Positions 6,044-7,547 of a stretch of DNA of 7,547 nucleotides are shown here, in pieces. Under the pieces are notes generated by a model. The model worked only from the letters and a program-made list of their open reading frames with translations, was not told where the DNA came from and made no database searches. Origin of the DNA: an uncultured Clostridia bacterium (GTDB lineage: Bacteria; Bacillota; Clostridia; Lachnospirales; Anaerotignaceae); assembly GCA_958420075.1 (NCBI GenBank), contig CATZIM010000080.1, forward strand, positions 1 through 7,547. The letters are read 5' to 3'. Numbering within the stretch: the stretch's first letter is position 1; every line of letters begins with the position of its first letter. The position numbers and the translations under genes were made by a program.

Positions 6044-7045
6044 TTATTTACCCATTACCTGAGCCTGAACGGATGTCAGAGCAACAACTGCAACGATGTC
6101 GTTTGCGGAGCAGCCTCTGGACAGGTCGTTAACAGGTTTTGCAATACCCTGCAGGATAGGACCGTATGCTTCTGCCTGACCAAATCTCTGAACCAGTTTG
6201 TAACCGATGTTACCAGCGTCGATGTCAGGGAATACCAGTACGTTTGCTTTACCAGCAACTGTGCTGTTGGGAGCTTTCAGTTCGCCAACTTCTTTTACGA
6301 TAGCAGCGTCCAGCTGGATTTCGCCGTCCAGTTTAACGTTAGGGAATTTTTCTTTTGCAATTTTTACTGCGTCTACAACTTTTGTTACGTCAGCATGTTT
6401 TGCGGAACCCATTGTGGAGTGGCTCAGCATAGCAACTCTGGGTTCTTTGCCGATGAATGCTTCGTAAGATTTTGCGGAATCGCCTGCGATGCAAGCCAGT
6501 TCCTGAGGGTTAGGATTCTGGTTCAGTGCACAGTCAGCGAACAGCAGGATACCGTCATCACCATACTGAGGTGTGTTTGTTACCATGATGAAGAAAGAGG
6601 ATACCAGTTCTGTGCCAGGTGCTGTTTTCAGAATCTGCAGAGCGGGACGCAGTGTGTCAGCTGTGGAGTGGATTGCGCCAGAAACCATACCGTCAGCGAT
6701 ATCCATTTTAACCAGCATAACACCCATGAACAGAGGATCATCCAGCAGAAGTTTTCTAGCTTCTTCCAGAGTCATGCCTTTGCTTTTTCTAGCTTCTGCC
6801 AGAGCTGCAACAACTTCGTCCATTCTTTCGTAGTTTTCAGGATCTACGAAGATAGCTTTGGATACATCCAGACCGCCTGCTGCTTCCATGATCTTTTCTT
6901 TGTTACCGATCAGAACGATGTCAGCCAGATTGTCTCTCAGGCATTCAGCTGCTGCTTCCAGATTTCTTTTTTCATAAGATTCGGGCAGTACAATTACCTT
7001 TTTGTCTGCTTTTGCTTTTGCTTTCATTTCAGATAAAAAATCCAC
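6044..7045 (-). CDS. pta: Phosphate acetyltransferase
   Basis: Transfers the acetyl group of acetyl-CoA to phosphate, giving acetyl-phosphate for AckA encoded just downstream. It is the short, single-domain PTA_PTB type (333 residues), without the N-terminal regulatory domains of the E. coli enzyme. With the GTG start at 7045, Arg133 (TLRPA), Ser309-Arg310 (NDLSRG) and Asp316 take exactly the numbers of catalytic and CoA-binding residues reported for the 333-residue Methanosarcina thermophila enzyme. The frame extends to an ATG at 7060, but a GGAGGT ribosome binding site lies directly after that ATG and 7 nt before the GTG, so GTG is favoured. Conserved stretches include MVSGAIHSTADT and LVFPDIDAGNIGYKLVQRF. 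A promoter and a leader of about 138 nt precede it. The antisense frame is stop-free across the gene, in line with strong codon bias. Confidence 0.97.
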   Translation of the reverse strand: MDFLSEMKAKAKADKKVIVLPESYEKRNLEAAAECLRDNLADIVLIGNKEKIMEAAGGLDVSKAIFVDPENYERMDEVVAALAEARKSKGMTLEEARKLLLDDPLFMGVMLVKMDIADGMVSGAIHSTADTLRPALQILKTAPGTELVSSFFIMVTNTPQYGDDGILLFADCALNQNPNPQELACIAGDSAKSYEAFIGKEPRVAMLSHSTMGSAKHADVTKVVDAVKIAKEKFPNVKLDGEIQLDAAIVKEVGELKAPNSTVAGKANVLVFPDIDAGNIGYKLVQRFGQAEAYGPILQGIAKPVNDLSRGCSANDIVAVVALTSVQAQVMGK

Positions 7046-7183
7046 TGTAAAGACCTCCATTTTTAAATAGATAGATTAACTGTTGTCTTTTTTACTGGAA
7101 GAAATGACTTCTTCCGTCCCAGGAAAACAAAATTCCCTGATATATATACTGTTTCAAAATCCGCTTCCAATGAAACGGACAGC
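7046..7183 (-). promoter_or_regulatory. Structured 5' leader of pta
   Basis: Between the predicted transcription start near 7183 and the GTG lie about 138 nt with inverted repeats: GTTTCA/TGAAAC (7151-7156 with 7171-7176), a weaker CAGG/CCTG stem (7120-7123 with 7136-7139), and a perfect 7-bp GGAAGAA/TTCTTCC stem (7097-7103 with 7109-7115). None is followed by a T tract on this strand. I do not recognise a known riboswitch. The leader may affect mRNA stability or translation. Confidence 0.35.
7053..7058 (-). promoter_or_regulatory. Ribosome binding site that sets the pta GTG start
   Basis: GGAGGT on the minus strand lies 7 nt before the GTG at 7045 and overlaps the codon after the ATG at 7060. 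That ATG itself has only an A/T-rich upstream sequence. Confidence 0.85.
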
Positions 7184-7189
7184 ATATTT

Positions 7190-7218
7190 ATTATAAACAA
7201 AAAACGCAGTGTATACAA
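7190..7218 (-). promoter_or_regulatory. Probable sigma-A promoter of the pta operon
   Basis: A perfect -10 TATAAT (7190-7195) lies 17 bp after a weak -35 TTGTAT (7213-7218, 3 of 6). The 8-bp palindrome TGTATACA (7210-7217) overlaps the -35. A weak -35 with a possible operator over it would suit regulated expression, but the regulator is unknown. Confidence 0.6.
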
Positions 7219-7258
7219 GTACATCCGCGAAAAAAACGGTAAAAAACCCCATTTTTTC

Positions 7259-7547
7259 TCATAACTTTTTCCCACAGGAACGGCAGAAAGCGTAGTCTTT
7301 CTCCGCTTTTGCCCCGCAGTAAGGACAAAAAGCCGTTTCTGTCGGTCTCTCTTCTTCCTCTTTGGGTTCAGCTGTTTTTTCTTTTTTACCAAGCACTTCT
7401 TCCAAAGGGTCAGGTTCTTCTCCTTCTTCTGTGATATCATAAAGAGAAAAGCGATTTTCTCCTGTGGCATTCATCAGAGAAATAATGACATTACTGCCAG
7501 CGATTACCACAAAAACCAGTCCCATAAGTACAAAAGGCGTCGGTGCA
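7259..7547 (-). CDS. Membrane protein with C-terminal zinc ribbon (5' end outside window)
   Basis: The frame is open to the right edge, so the ATG at 7525 need not be the start; 95 C-terminal residues are visible. The visible part begins with a hydrophobic stretch (about residues 4-24, FVLMGLVFVVIAGSNVIISL) that looks like a membrane helix. A linker rich in Glu and Lys follows (about 38-68). It ends in a zinc ribbon, CPYCGAKAEKDYAFCRSCG, with two CxxC pairs 10 residues apart (Cys74, 77, 88, 91). Such ribbons occur at either end of many uncharacterised Firmicute membrane proteins, and I cannot name a function. The gene runs in the same direction as pta, but the 213-bp gap with a promoter makes it a separate unit. 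No strong terminator follows its TGA; only a T-rich stretch with weak pairing is seen at about 7224-7258. Confidence 0.7.
   Translation of the reverse strand, partial: APTPFVLMGLVFVVIAGSNVIISLMNATGENRFSLYDITEEGEEPDPLEEVLGKKEKTAEPKEEEERPTETAFCPYCGAKAEKDYAFCRSCGKKL

Noticed and set aside
7224..7258. Possible terminator after the zinc-ribbon gene
   Set aside because: T runs are present, but the pairing is limited to A-T runs and a 3-bp GC stem; not enough for a terminator call.
7063..7470. Minus-strand frame of 135 codons across the zinc-ribbon gene and the pta leader
   Set aside because: It overlaps the zinc-ribbon gene in another frame, reads through the pta promoter and leader, and has no recognisable domain.
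1..7547. Search for CRISPR arrays, tRNA or rRNA genes, insertion sequences, phage or defence genes
   Set aside because: No direct-repeat array, no cloverleaf or rRNA-like stretch, and no transposase, integrase or defence-type reading frame was seen.

Overview
The window looks like a chromosomal housekeeping region of a low-to-moderate-GC anaerobic Firmicute of class Clostridia, probably close to Lachnospirales. The signs are consensus sigma-A promoters, AGGAGG-type ribosome binding sites, A/T-rich gaps with intrinsic terminators, a pta-ackA pair, the yceD-rpmF and plsX-acpP-rnc blocks, and DUF362 and AIM24 proteins. The genus cannot be settled from the sequence alone.

Layout. From the left edge, the 3' part of a DUF362 gene runs on the plus strand. 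It converges with rnc, and two back-to-back intrinsic terminators separate them. On the minus strand, plsX, acpP and rnc follow in transcription order. plsX has its own promoter, and a second good promoter sits in front of acpP-rnc. A 185-bp divergent gap separates plsX from a plus-strand AIM24-family gene. The stretch from 3670 to 4034 carries four hairpins and a doubtful minus-strand small ORF. Beyond it lies a minus-strand unit transcribed as pta, ackA, yceD, rpmF, with a promoter and a structured leader in front of pta. A second promoter, matching consensus at both hexamers, is embedded in the end of ackA and drives yceD-rpmF. The right edge cuts a minus-strand gene for a membrane protein with a C-terminal zinc ribbon.

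Function. Pta and AckA together turn acetyl-CoA into acetate with ATP formation, a main energy route in fermenters. YceD (DUF177) and L32 belong to 50S ribosome production. PlsX and ACP start phospholipid synthesis, and RNase III processes double-stranded RNA, including rRNA precursors. These are growth-rate-linked core functions.

Novelty. I found no convincing new system. The items most worth a second look are the hairpin-rich AIM24-rpmF gap with its possible small membrane protein, the consensus promoter inside ackA, the AIM24 gene standing between rpmF and plsX, and the pta leader. Starts were revised from ribosome-binding-site evidence for pta (GTG at 7045), yceD (ATG at 4723) and the AIM24 gene (ATG at 2908).
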